Assembly (NCBI GenBank): GCA_022843905.1
Contig: JALHMT010000009.1
Location: 62,001 to 126,000 of the forward strand
Source of the DNA: Rubrivivax sp.
GTDB lineage: Bacteria > Pseudomonadota > Gammaproteobacteria > Burkholderiales > Burkholderiaceae_C
Length of the DNA: 64,000 nucleotides
Direction of reading: 5' to 3'
Shown: one piece after another, positions 30,144 to 38,083 of the stretch
Layout: every line of letters begins with the position of its first letter
Numbering within the stretch: position 1 is the stretch's first letter
The notes under the pieces: model-generated
Databases searched by the model: none
What the model saw: the letters and a program-made list of their open reading frames with translations, nothing else
What the model was told of the DNA's origin: nothing
Position numbers and translations under genes: made by a program

Positions 30144-31625
30144 ATGACCCCGATGAACTGGCCTGTCATCTATCCCGAGATGTGGCTGCTGGCGATGGCC
30201 TGCGTGGTGACGCTGGCCGATCTCTTCGTGACCGATCCGCAACGGCGCCCGACCTTCTGGCTGACTCAGGGCACGATCGCCGGCTTCTCGCTGCTGCACC
30301 TGGCGGCCTTCAACACCGGCGAGACGGCGATCGGCATGCAGGGACTGGTGGTGTCGGATCCGATGGGCCACCTGCTGGCCTTCTTCGCCGGCGTGACGAC
30401 GATGATCACCATCGCCTACGCGCGTCCGACGCTGGAGTCGCGCGACATGCTCAAGGGCGAGTTCTTCTCGCTGTCGCTCTTCATGCTGCTGGGCATCTCG
30501 GTGATGTGCTCGGCCAACAACTTCCTGGTCGTCTATCTCGGTCTGGAACTGATGAGCCTGTCGCTCTACGCGCTCGTGGCCCTGCGTCGGGACCATGCCG
30601 TGTCGACCGAGGCGGCGATGAAGTACTTCGTGCTCGGCGCGCTGGCCAGTGGTTTCCTGCTGTACGGCCTGTCGATGATGTACGGCGCCACCGGCTCGCT
30701 CGACATTCCCAGGGTCTTCGAGCAGATCTCCACCGGCCGCATCAACAAGGAAGTGCTGATCTTCGGCGTGGTCTTCGTCGTGGCCGGGCTGGCCTTCAAG
30801 CTCGGCGCCGTGCCTTTCCACATGTGGGTGCCCGACGTCTACCAGGGCGCACCGACTTCGGTCACCCTGCTCATCGGCGGCGCCCCGAAGTTCGCCGCTT
30901 TCGCCATCACCATCCGGCTGCTGGTGGAAGGCATGCTGGGGCTGGCAGTCGACTGGCAGCAGATGCTCATCGTGCTGGCCGTGGGCTCGCTGGTCATCGG
31001 CAACCTGGTGGCCATCGCGCAGACCAACATCAAGCGCATGCTGGCGTACTCCACCATCGCGCAGATGGGCTTCATCCTGCTGGGCCTGTCGGCCGGCGTG
31101 GTGACCGGCAACACGCTGTCGGCGGGCAACGCCTACAGCTCGTCGATGTTCTACCTGGTGAGCTACGTGCTCACCACGCTCGGCAGCTTCGGCATGATCA
31201 TGTACCTGTCGCGGCAGGGCTTCGAGGCCGAGTACATCGACGACTTCGCGGGTCTGGCCAAGCGCCGGCCCTGGGCGGCGGGCGTGATGTCGGTGTTCCT
31301 GTTCTCGCTGGCCGGCCTGCCGCCCATGGTGGGCTTCTACGCCAAGCTGGCGATCCTGCAGGCGCTGGTGTCGACCAACGTCACGGCCTACATCTGGCTG
31401 GCCGTCATCGCGGTGCTCCTGTCCCTGATCGGCGCGTTCTACTACATCCGCGTCGTCAAGGTGATGTACTTCGACGAACCGACGCAGACCGAGCCCATCG
31501 TCTCCACACAGGGCGTCTCAGCGCTGCTGGCGGTCAACGGCCTGGCCGTGCTGGTGTTCGGCCTGCTGCCCGGCGGGCTGATGGCGATGTGCCGCGAGGC
31601 CATCATCAAGGCCCTGGCCAGTTGA
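30144..31625 (+). CDS. nuoN: NADH-quinone oxidoreductase subunit N
   Basis: This 493-residue antiporter-like subunit has about 14 helices, including LVVYLGLELMSLSLYALVAL and FKLGAVPFHMWVPDVYQGAPTSVTLLIGGAPK. It is the last of the 14 nuo genes. The small DUF2818 gene often found after nuoN in Burkholderiales is not present; the next gene is a Nudix hydrolase after 63 bp. Confidence 0.96.
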   Translation: MTPMNWPVIYPEMWLLAMACVVTLADLFVTDPQRRPTFWLTQGTIAGFSLLHLAAFNTGETAIGMQGLVVSDPMGHLLAFFAGVTTMITIAYARPTLESRDMLKGEFFSLSLFMLLGISVMCSANNFLVVYLGLELMSLSLYALVALRRDHAVSTEAAMKYFVLGALASGFLLYGLSMMYGATGSLDIPRVFEQISTGRINKEVLIFGVVFVVAGLAFKLGAVPFHMWVPDVYQGAPTSVTLLIGGAPKFAAFAITIRLLVEGMLGLAVDWQQMLIVLAVGSLVIGNLVAIAQTNIKRMLAYSTIAQMGFILLGLSAGVVTGNTLSAGNAYSSSMFYLVSYVLTTLGSFGMIMYLSRQGFEAEYIDDFAGLAKRRPWAAGVMSVFLFSLAGLPPMVGFYAKLAILQALVSTNVTAYIWLAVIAVLLSLIGAFYYIRVVKVMYFDEPTQTEPIVSTQGVSALLAVNGLAVLVFGLLPGGLMAMCREAIIKALAS

Positions 31626-31688
31626 TCCCATGAGCTCGTCCGGCAGCCCGAAGGGCGAATCCCCAAGCGCGAAGCGCGCAGCTGCCCA

Positions 31689-32264
31689 GTGAGCGACGAC
31701 GCCCACCTCGTCGAGAAGGGCGTCGGCTCCCAGCTGCTCGTGAAGGGCAACTTCCTCGAGGTGCGGCGCGACACGGTGGAACTGCCCTCGGGCAGCACTG
31801 CCACGCGCGAGTACGTGGTGCACCCGGGTGCGGTGGCCATCGTGGCCCTGCTGGACGACGGCCGCCTGGTGATGGAGCGGCAGTTCCGCTACCCCGTCGG
31901 CCATGTCGTCACCGAGATCCCGGCCGGCAAGCTCGAAGCCGGCGAGGACCCGCTGCGCTGTGCTCAGCGGGAGCTGCTCGAGGAGACCGGATACAGCGCG
32001 CGCGAGTGGGCGTCCGCCGGGCTGATCCACAACGCGGCAGCCTATTCCACCGAGATCATCCATCTCTTCTTCGCGCGTGGCCTGAGCCTGGGCGCACGGC
32101 AGCTCGACGACGGCGAGTTCATCGAGACCTGCCTGCTCGACGCGCGCCAGCTGGACGCCATGGCCTCTCGCGGCGAGCTCACCGACGTGAAGACGCTGAT
32201 CGGCCTGCAGTGGCTGCAACGCTGGCAAGCAGGAGCGTGGCCCTTGCATTTCACGCCGGCATGA
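31689..32264 (+). CDS. Nudix hydrolase, ADP-ribose pyrophosphatase type
   Basis: This 191-residue protein has a complete Nudix box, GKLEAGEDPLRCAQRELLEETGY, near residues 78-100. The LPSGSTATREYVVHPGAVAIVAL N-terminal strand pattern is typical of NudF. It probably hydrolyses ADP-ribose to AMP and ribose 5-phosphate. It starts with GTG at 31689. The 63-bp gap after nuoN contains a 20-codon frame (31630-31692) of low-complexity composition that I do not call as a gene. Confidence 0.88.
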   Translation: MSDDAHLVEKGVGSQLLVKGNFLEVRRDTVELPSGSTATREYVVHPGAVAIVALLDDGRLVMERQFRYPVGHVVTEIPAGKLEAGEDPLRCAQRELLEETGYSAREWASAGLIHNAAAYSTEIIHLFFARGLSLGARQLDDGEFIETCLLDARQLDAMASRGELTDVKTLIGLQWLQRWQAGAWPLHFTPA

Positions 32265-32297
32265 AGCCTTGCCTGGGCACGCCTGCAGTTGTGCCTC

Positions 32298-32303
32298 TAT
32301 GAT
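32298..32303 (+). promoter_or_regulatory. -10 element predicting a leaderless DUF1178 mRNA
   Basis: TATGAT lies six bases before the ATG at 32310, so the expected transcription start is the A of the start codon. There is no Shine-Dalgarno in the six bases between. No good -35 is seen at 16-18 bp. Confidence 0.4.
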
Positions 32304-32309
32304 GGTTTC

Positions 32310-32762
32310 ATGAAGGTTCTGAACCTGCGCTGCCAGAACGGACACGGCTTCGAGGGCTGGTTCGCCTCCGACGACGACTTCATGGCGCAGAACGGCCGCG
32401 GCCTCATCGAGTGCCCGGTATGCAATGACCGCCTCGTCACGAGGATGCCCAGTGCTCCCCGACTGAACCTCTCCGGCGCCCGGGAGCCCGCGGTACCTGC
32501 GGCGAAACCCGAAGCCGTGCACGACATGATGCCCGACACGGTGCAGGCCGGCTGGCTCGCGGCGGTGCGGCAGTTGCTGGCCAACACCGAGGACGTCGGA
32601 CCGCGCTTCGCCGAGGAGGCGCGCCGCATCCATTACGGCGAGACGCCGGAGCGGGCCATTCGCGGCGCCGCCACGCCGCAGGAGCGCGAGGCCCTTCAGG
32701 ACGAGGGCATCGAGGTGATGTCGATTCCCGTGCCCCAGGCGCTGAAGGGGCCGGTTCAGTAG
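32310..32762 (+). CDS. DUF1178 family protein
   Basis: This 150-residue protein starts MKVLNLRCQNGHGFEGWFAS and has a CX2NGH...CPVC arrangement (Cys 8, Cys 38 and Cys 41 region) suggesting a small zinc ribbon. The C-terminal half holds the conserved GPRFAEEARRIHYGETPERAIRGAAT. The family is widespread in alpha- and betaproteobacteria and has no assigned function. It commonly follows nudF after the nuo operon. The ATG at 32310 is chosen over the in-frame codon seven residues upstream because the family begins there. Confidence 0.85.
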   Translation: MKVLNLRCQNGHGFEGWFASDDDFMAQNGRGLIECPVCNDRLVTRMPSAPRLNLSGAREPAVPAAKPEAVHDMMPDTVQAGWLAAVRQLLANTEDVGPRFAEEARRIHYGETPERAIRGAATPQEREALQDEGIEVMSIPVPQALKGPVQ

Positions 32763-32772
32763 TCCGGCGCTC

Positions 32773-34179
32773 TCAGAGCACCCGGCCCGGATTCATGCGG
32801 TTGTCGGGATCCAGCGCGCGCTTGATGCGTCGCATCATCTCCAGCGCCACCGGCGACTTGCGCTCCACCAGTTCGTCGCGCTTGAGCACGCCGATGCCGT
32901 GCTCCGCCGAAATCGAACCGCCGCGCTCGCACACGGCGTCATAGACGATGCGGTTGACCTCGTGCTCGTGAGACGCCAGGAAGTCGCTGGCCGACATGCC
33001 TGCAGGCGCCTGCACGTTGTAGTGCAGGTTGCCGTCGCCCAGGTGCCCGAAGTCGACCATGGCCACGCCGGGAAAGCGGGCGGCCAGCGCGGCATCGGTG
33101 TACTCGACGAAGTCGGGGATGGCCGACACCGGCACCGAGATGTCGTGCTTGATGTTGGGCCCCTCTTCGCTCTGCGCCAGCGGGATCGACTCGCGCACGT
33201 GCCACAGCGCCTGCGACTGCGCCATCGACTCGGCGACCACCGCGTCGTCGATGGTCCCGGCTTCGAGAGCCGCGCCCAGCAGCGACTCGAAACGCGCGCG
33301 CGCCTCGCTCTCGCTGTCGGTGGCGCTCTGCTCCAGCAGCACGGTCCAGGTCGCGTTGGGCAGCGGGTTGGGCAGGGCAGGGAAATGCCTGGCCACGAGG
33401 TCGATGGCGTAGCGGCCCATCATCTCGAAGCCGGTGAGGGCGGGGCCCAGGCGGCCGCGCGCCAGGTTCAGCAGGTCCACGCAGTGCTGCACCGAGGCGC
33501 AGGCGGCCAGCGCGGTGGTGGTGGCGGCGGGGCGCGGACTGAGCTTCATCGTGGCCGCGGTGATGATGCCCAGCGTGCCTTCGCTGCCGATGAAGAGATC
33601 GCGCAGGTCGTAGCCGGTGTTGTCCTTGCGCAGGCCGCTCAGGCCCTCCCAGACCTCGCCGTCGGCGGTCACCACTTCCAGCCCCAGGCAGAGGTCGCGC
33701 GTGTTGCCGAAGCGCAGCACCTGGGTGCCGCCGGCATTCGTGCCCAGGTTGCCCCCGATGGTGCAGCTGCCCTCGGCCGCCAGGCTCAGCGGGAACCACA
33801 GCCCGTCGGCCGCGGCAGCCTCCTGCACCGCCTTCAGGATGCAGCCGGCTTCGACCGTCAGCGTGAGATTGGCGCGGTCGATCTGGCGCACGCGGTTCAT
33901 GCGCTGCAGGCTCATCAGCACCTGCCTGCCGCTGTCGTCGGGCACGCCGCCGCCCACCAGGCCGGTGTTGCCGCCCTGCGGCACGATGCTCACGCCGTGG
34001 ACGGCGCAGGCCTTCACCACCGCAGCCACCTCGGCGGTGCTGCCGGGCCGCACGACGGCGCCGGCCCTGCCGCGCCAGCGGCGGCGCCAGTCGTGTTCCC
34101 AGGCCGAAAGGTCGCCTTCGGTGAGCACCTGGGCGGCGCCGACGATGCGGCGCAGGCTGTCGAGCAGTTGTGGATTCAT
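32773..34179 (-). CDS. FAD-binding oxidase/dehydrogenase (GlcD / D-2-hydroxyacid type)
   Basis: This 468-residue flavoprotein has a PCMH-type FAD domain (VVRPGSTAEVAAVVKAC, PQGGNTGLVGGGVPDD, GGNLGTNAGGTQVLRFGNTRDLCLGLEVVTADGEVW). Its C-terminal substrate domain ends SAEHGIGVLKRDELVERKSPVALEMMRRIKRALDPDNRMNPGRVL. The family oxidises D-lactate, D-2-hydroxyglutarate or glycolate and passes electrons to quinone or ETF. The substrate is uncertain. It is convergent with DUF1178 and overlaps the upstream DUF2069 stop by four bases. Confidence 0.9.
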   Translation of the reverse strand: MNPQLLDSLRRIVGAAQVLTEGDLSAWEHDWRRRWRGRAGAVVRPGSTAEVAAVVKACAVHGVSIVPQGGNTGLVGGGVPDDSGRQVLMSLQRMNRVRQIDRANLTLTVEAGCILKAVQEAAAADGLWFPLSLAAEGSCTIGGNLGTNAGGTQVLRFGNTRDLCLGLEVVTADGEVWEGLSGLRKDNTGYDLRDLFIGSEGTLGIITAATMKLSPRPAATTTALAACASVQHCVDLLNLARGRLGPALTGFEMMGRYAIDLVARHFPALPNPLPNATWTVLLEQSATDSESEARARFESLLGAALEAGTIDDAVVAESMAQSQALWHVRESIPLAQSEEGPNIKHDISVPVSAIPDFVEYTDAALAARFPGVAMVDFGHLGDGNLHYNVQAPAGMSASDFLASHEHEVNRIVYDAVCERGGSISAEHGIGVLKRDELVERKSPVALEMMRRIKRALDPDNRMNPGRVL

Positions 34180-34553
34180 GCCATGACCTTGGCGGCATTG
34201 CGAAGGCGCCACCGGATGTAGAGGGCGCAGGCCCCGAAGAGCAGCAGGCTGAGCAGCACTTCCAGTCCGGCCAGCCATTGCGACACGCCCCCTTCGGTGG
34301 TCACGCGCACCACGCCTTCGGTGAAGTACAGCCACACCAGCAGGCTCAGCCAGCGGTAGGTGTACATGCGGTGCCGCAGCAGGCCGACGACACAAGGCAC
34401 CAGGGGCACCACCTTCAGCGCCAGCGTGCCGCTGCCGGTGGGAGCCAGCCAGAGTTCCCAGGCCAGTCCCAGCACGATGAGGCCGATGAGGCCCGTCAAG
34501 GCCAGCACCCGTGCGCCGCGGACCACGGGGTCGGGCGTGTTCGAAGAGGTCAT
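34176..34553 (-). CDS. DUF2069 family membrane protein
   Basis: This 125-residue protein has four hydrophobic segments (ALTGLIGLIVLGLAWELWL, LALKVVPLVPCVVGLL, YRWLSLLVWLYFTEGVVRV, LEVLLSLLLFGACALYIRWR). It matches the DUF2069 pattern; function is unknown. Its start codon sits in one arm of a perfect inverted repeat shared with the divergent YihY-type gene. TATGAT lies exactly six bases upstream, so a leaderless transcript is likely. It is translationally coupled to the downstream flavoprotein. Confidence 0.85.
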   Translation of the reverse strand: MTSSNTPDPVVRGARVLALTGLIGLIVLGLAWELWLAPTGSGTLALKVVPLVPCVVGLLRHRMYTYRWLSLLVWLYFTEGVVRVTTEGGVSQWLAGLEVLLSLLLFGACALYIRWRLRNAAKVMA

Positions 34554-34574
34554 GCTGGCATCATAGCCAGCATG
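34551..34574. promoter_or_regulatory. 9-bp perfect inverted repeat containing both divergent start codons
   Basis: CATGCTGGC, the spacer ATCATA and GCCAGCATG form a perfect inverted repeat. The left arm holds the DUF2069 ATG (minus) and the right arm holds the YihY-type ATG (plus). The spacer reads TATGAT on the minus strand, placed as a -10 for a transcript starting at the DUF2069 A of ATG. Confidence 0.7.
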
Positions 34575-35807
34575 TCAACGCTGTCGGATCGCAAGGCTTC
34601 GGCCGCGGAACAAGCCCTGCGCCTGCTGGAAGACCTGCGCCACTGGCCCTGGCTCGACACGCTGAAGACGCTGCGCGAGCGTTTCCGCGAAGACCACCTG
34701 AGCCTGAGCGCCAGCAGCCTGACCTTCACCACCCTGATCGCCCTGGTGCCCTTGGTGACGGTGATGCTGGCGGTGTTTTCGGCCTTCCCCGTCTTCGGGG
34801 CGTTCCAGGGGGCACTGGAGAAGTACTTCCTGCAGGCCCTGGTGCCCGACGGCATCGCGCGCCCGGTGATGCGGGCCTTGACGCAGTTCGCGTCCAAGGC
34901 CAGCGGCATGGGCTCGCTGGGCCTGCTTCTGCTGTGCATCACGGCGCTGGCGATGGTCTTCACCATCGACCGCACGCTCAACCAGATCTGGCGCGTGCGC
35001 CGCCCGCGGCCCCTGGGCCAGCGCGTGATGGTGTATTGGGCCGCCCTAACGCTCGGGCCGCTGCTGCTGGGTGTGAGCCTGACCATGACGTCATACGCCG
35101 TGTCGGCCTCGCGCGGCTTCGTCAACGCGATGCCTGGCGGGCTGAGCCTGCTGCTGAATCTGCTCGAGTTCGGGCTGCTGAGCGCAGCGCTGGCCGCGCT
35201 GTTCCGCTACGTGCCCAATACCTTCGTGCGCTGGCGCCATGCGATGGCTGGCGCGTTGGCGGCCGCGCTCGGCCTGGAACTGGCCAAGGCCGGCCTGGCC
35301 TGGTATGTCCAGGCCGTGCCCTCGTTTTCGATGATCTACGGCGCCTTCGCGACGCTGCCCATCCTGCTGCTGTGGATCTACCTCGTGTGGGTCATCGTGC
35401 TGCTGGGTGCGGTGGTGGCGGCGTACGCGCCCAGCCTGCAGATGGGGCTGCGGCGGACCAGCACGGCGGCCGGCTCGCGCTTCGATCTGGCCCTGGACGC
35501 CCTGCGGGAGCTACGCCGCGCGCGCGTGCTGGGCGAGCGGGGCCGCACCCTGGTCGAGCTGGCGGCGGTGCTGCGCCTCGACCCGCTGCAGATCGAGACC
35601 GCCATGGAGGTGCTGGCCGCCATCGACTGGGTCGGCCGGCTCGACGAGCCCGGCGCGCGCCGCTACGTGCTGCTGTGCGAGCCCACGCAGACTCCTGCGC
35701 GGGCGCTGATCGATGCGCTTCTGCTCACACCCAGCGACTCGAGTGCGGCCTTCCGGCGTGCGGCCAGGATCGACGAACTCCAGGTGGCCGATCTTCTCGG
35801 CAGCTGA
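34572..35807 (+). CDS. YihY/UPF0761 (BrkB-like) inner-membrane protein with C-terminal winged-helix-like region
   Basis: This 411-residue protein has six transmembrane segments over residues 40-275. The YihY-family motifs SLTFTTLIALVPLVTVMLAVFSAFP and FSMIYGAFATLPILLLWIYLVWVIVLLGAVVAAY are present. The roughly 120 residues after it are cytoplasmic (RTLVELAAVLRLDPLQIETAMEVLAAIDWVGRLDEPGARRYVLLC) and look like a winged-helix domain. Older annotations call this ribonuclease BN, which is not supported. Function is unknown. The ATG at 34572 is favoured because everything upstream overlaps DUF2069 on the other strand. Confidence 0.85.
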   Translation: MSTLSDRKASAAEQALRLLEDLRHWPWLDTLKTLRERFREDHLSLSASSLTFTTLIALVPLVTVMLAVFSAFPVFGAFQGALEKYFLQALVPDGIARPVMRALTQFASKASGMGSLGLLLLCITALAMVFTIDRTLNQIWRVRRPRPLGQRVMVYWAALTLGPLLLGVSLTMTSYAVSASRGFVNAMPGGLSLLLNLLEFGLLSAALAALFRYVPNTFVRWRHAMAGALAAALGLELAKAGLAWYVQAVPSFSMIYGAFATLPILLLWIYLVWVIVLLGAVVAAYAPSLQMGLRRTSTAAGSRFDLALDALRELRRARVLGERGRTLVELAAVLRLDPLQIETAMEVLAAIDWVGRLDEPGARRYVLLCEPTQTPARALIDALLLTPSDSSAAFRRAARIDELQVADLLGS

Positions 35808-35810
35808 GCT

Positions 35811-35834
35811 CCGGGTCCGGGTCCGGGTCCGGGT
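35811..35834. repeat. hexanucleotide tandem repeat (CCGGGT)x4
   Basis: Four exact copies of CCGGGT lie between the convergent YihY-type and TctC-type genes, just after the YihY stop. The unit is six bases, so length changes would not shift frame, and it is outside coding sequence. It may be a simple slippage product. Confidence 0.9.
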
Positions 35835-35855
35835 GTGGGGCCGGCCCGGGACGCT

Positions 35856-36821
35856 TCACTCGGGCTGGATCTTCGACCTGGCGATGACCTCGGCCCAGCG
35901 CTTGATCTCGCCAGCCAGCAGCCCCTGCAGATCGGCCGGCGTGCTGGCGGCCAGCCGCATGCCCAGCCTGCCGAGCTTGTCCTGCACGGCAGGCGACGCG
36001 ACGGCCTCGCGCGCGGTGCGATTCAGGCGCTCGATGATCTCCTGCGGCGTGCCCGCCGGCGCTGCCAGCGCGTTCCACGACGCCACGTCGTACCCTGCCA
36101 CGCCCTCCTGCTGCACCGTGGGCACCTGCGGCAGTGCCGGGTTGCGCTGGCTCGAGGACACTGCCAGCGCCTTCACCGCGCCTGCCGCCACCTGCGGCAG
36201 CATGGGGCCGACGATCTCGAAGGCGAGCTCGATCTCGCCCGCGCGCAAGGCCGTCAGCACGGCGGGCGAGCCCTTGTAGGGCACCACCAGGGTGTCGATG
36301 CCGGCGACCGTCTCGAACAGCTTGGCCGACAGGTGCTGTGTGCTGCCCACGGCGATGCTGCCGACGTTGAGCTTGCCGGGGTTCGCCCGGGCCCAGGCCA
36401 CGGCCTGACCCAGGTTCGCGAAACGGCTGCTCGCCAGGGCGAAGATGCCGATGTCGAAGAAGCCCAGCGTGCTGACCGGGGCAAAGTCCTTCAGCGTGTC
36501 GTAGGGCAGCTTCCTGAACAGCGAGACGCTGAGCGCGTTGCTGTTGCTCATCAGCAGCAAGGTGTGGCCGTCGGGCGCGGCCTGTGCCACGGCCTGCGAC
36601 GCCACGATGCTGCCGGCGCTGGGACGGTTGTCGACGATCACTGTCTGCGCCAGGCTGCGCGTCATCTGCTCGGCCACCGCACGCGCCGTGATGTCGGCGA
36701 TGCCGCCGGGCGCGAAAGGCACGATCAGCGTGATCGGCCGGTCCGGAAAGCGGCCCTGGGCGCGCAGGTGCGGCAGCGGTCCCAGCATCGTCAGCCAGGC
36801 CAGGCAGTTTCGGCGGTTCAT
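35856..36821 (-). CDS. tripartite tricarboxylate transporter (Bug/TctC-type) substrate-binding protein
   Basis: This 321-residue protein starts MNRRNCLAWLTMLGPLPHLRAQG, a short signal peptide. FPDRPITLIVPFAPGGIADITARAVAEQM follows, the hallmark of the Bug/TctC family, with VPYKGSPAVLTALRAGEIELAF and VPTVQQEGVAGYDVASWNALAAPAGTP further on. Bug proteins bind carboxylated ligands in the periplasm. No TctA/TctB membrane partners are nearby, so it is an orphan, common in Burkholderiales. It is divergent from ribD. Confidence 0.9.
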   Translation of the reverse strand: MNRRNCLAWLTMLGPLPHLRAQGRFPDRPITLIVPFAPGGIADITARAVAEQMTRSLAQTVIVDNRPSAGSIVASQAVAQAAPDGHTLLLMSNSNALSVSLFRKLPYDTLKDFAPVSTLGFFDIGIFALASSRFANLGQAVAWARANPGKLNVGSIAVGSTQHLSAKLFETVAGIDTLVVPYKGSPAVLTALRAGEIELAFEIVGPMLPQVAAGAVKALAVSSSQRNPALPQVPTVQQEGVAGYDVASWNALAAPAGTPQEIIERLNRTAREAVASPAVQDKLGRLGMRLAASTPADLQGLLAGEIKRWAEVIARSKIQPE

Positions 36822-36913
36822 CTTCGAAGGCAAGGCGGCTCCCCGGTACGCGGCGCAGTCCCGGCATTGTCGAGGAAGATCCCGGCCGGCCCCGGGCGGA
36901 GACACAATGCAGC

Positions 36914-38038
36914 ATGGCCGTGCAAGCACCCTTCAGCGAGTTCGACGACGCCTGCATGCAGCGTGCGCTCGAACTGGCCGGGCAGGCGGTCGGCTTGACC
37001 GAGCCCAATCCGCGCGTCGGCTGCGTGCTCGTGGGGGATGGCTGGCAGACCGAAGGCCACACGCAGGCTGCCGGTCAGGCCCATGCCGAGGTGATGGCGC
37101 TGCGCGCCGCGCTGTCGCAGGGTGTCGACCCCGGTGGCTGCACCGCCTATGTCACGCTGGAGCCCTGCGCCCACCACGGACGCACGCCGCCCTGTTGTGA
37201 CGCGCTGATCGACGCCGGTGTCGGCCGCGTCGTGGTGGCGCTGGGCGATCCGAACCCGCAGGTCGGCGGCGAGGGCATCCGCCGACTGCGCGCTGCCGGC
37301 ATCGAGGTGCAGGTGGGGCTGCGCGAGGCCGAGGCGCGCGAGCTCAACATCGGCTTCCTGTCGCGCATGCAAAGCGGCCTGCCGTTCGTGCGTCTGAAGG
37401 TCGCTGCCTCGCTCGACGGCCGCACGGCCCTGCACGACGGCAGCAGCCAGTGGATCACCGGACCCGAGGCGCGTCAGGACGGACACCGCTGGCGCCGCCG
37501 CGCAGGGGCGGTTCTCACCGGCATCGGCACCGTTCTGGCCGACGATCCCCGACTGGACGTTCGCGAGGTCTCCACCGCACGACAGCCGCTGCGCGTGCTG
37601 CTCGACGCGCGTCTGCAGCTGCCGCCGGCGGCGCGCATCGTGCAACCGCCCGGCGAACTGCGCATCTACACGGCCGACCCGGCGTCTGCGGTGGTCGACG
37701 CCTGGCGCGAACACGGCGTCACCTTGGTCAACGCCCCCCTGCACGAAGGCCGCATCGCGCTGGACTTCGTGCTGAAGGACCTGGCCGGCCTGGGCACCAA
37801 CGAGCTGCATGTCGAGGCCGGCCCGCGGTTGAACGCCTCGTGGCTGGCCGGCGGACACGTCGACGAGCTGCTGGTCTACCTGGCGCCGATGCTCATCGGC
37901 GAAGGGCGCGGAATGGCCGCGCTGGCGCCGTTGCAGCGCCTGGCCGACGCCAGCCGTTTCCAGTTCATGGAAGTCACGCCTGTCGGCACCGACCTGCGGC
38001 TGCGTGCGAGGCCGGTGTCCGGCGCCCGGCAGCCTTGA
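36914..38038 (+). CDS. ribD: bifunctional diaminohydroxyphosphoribosylaminopyrimidine deaminase / uracil reductase
   Basis: This 374-residue protein has the zinc deaminase motif HAEVMAL and EPCAHHGRTPPCCDALI in the N-terminal half. The C-terminal reductase domain carries KVAASLDGRTALHDGSSQWITGPEARQDGH and LHVEAGPRLNASWLAGG. It performs the second and third steps of riboflavin synthesis. CACAAT lies five bases before the ATG, suggesting a leaderless or nearly leaderless message. No FMN riboswitch is seen in the 92-bp upstream gap. Confidence 0.95.
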   Translation: MAVQAPFSEFDDACMQRALELAGQAVGLTEPNPRVGCVLVGDGWQTEGHTQAAGQAHAEVMALRAALSQGVDPGGCTAYVTLEPCAHHGRTPPCCDALIDAGVGRVVVALGDPNPQVGGEGIRRLRAAGIEVQVGLREAEARELNIGFLSRMQSGLPFVRLKVAASLDGRTALHDGSSQWITGPEARQDGHRWRRRAGAVLTGIGTVLADDPRLDVREVSTARQPLRVLLDARLQLPPAARIVQPPGELRIYTADPASAVVDAWREHGVTLVNAPLHEGRIALDFVLKDLAGLGTNELHVEAGPRLNASWLAGGHVDELLVYLAPMLIGEGRGMAALAPLQRLADASRFQFMEVTPVGTDLRLRARPVSGARQP

Positions 38039-38083
38039 TCTTCGAGGGCAACGCCGAGGGGGGCCGCCGGGCGCCGGCGGCGT

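Noticed and set aside
26067-30821. 1584-codon ORF on the minus strand opposite nuoK-nuoN
   Set aside because: It is antisense to five strongly supported complex I genes and its composition (His, Gln, Arg, Gly-rich) is that of a GC-rich shadow frame.
31630-31692. 20-codon frame (MSSSGSPKGESPSAKRAAAQ) between nuoN and the Nudix gene
   Set aside because: Low-complexity, no Shine-Dalgarno and no family match; considered a DUF2818 remnant but nothing supports that.
36822-36913. FMN riboswitch searched for upstream of ribD
   Set aside because: The gap is 92 bp and lacks the RFN consensus.
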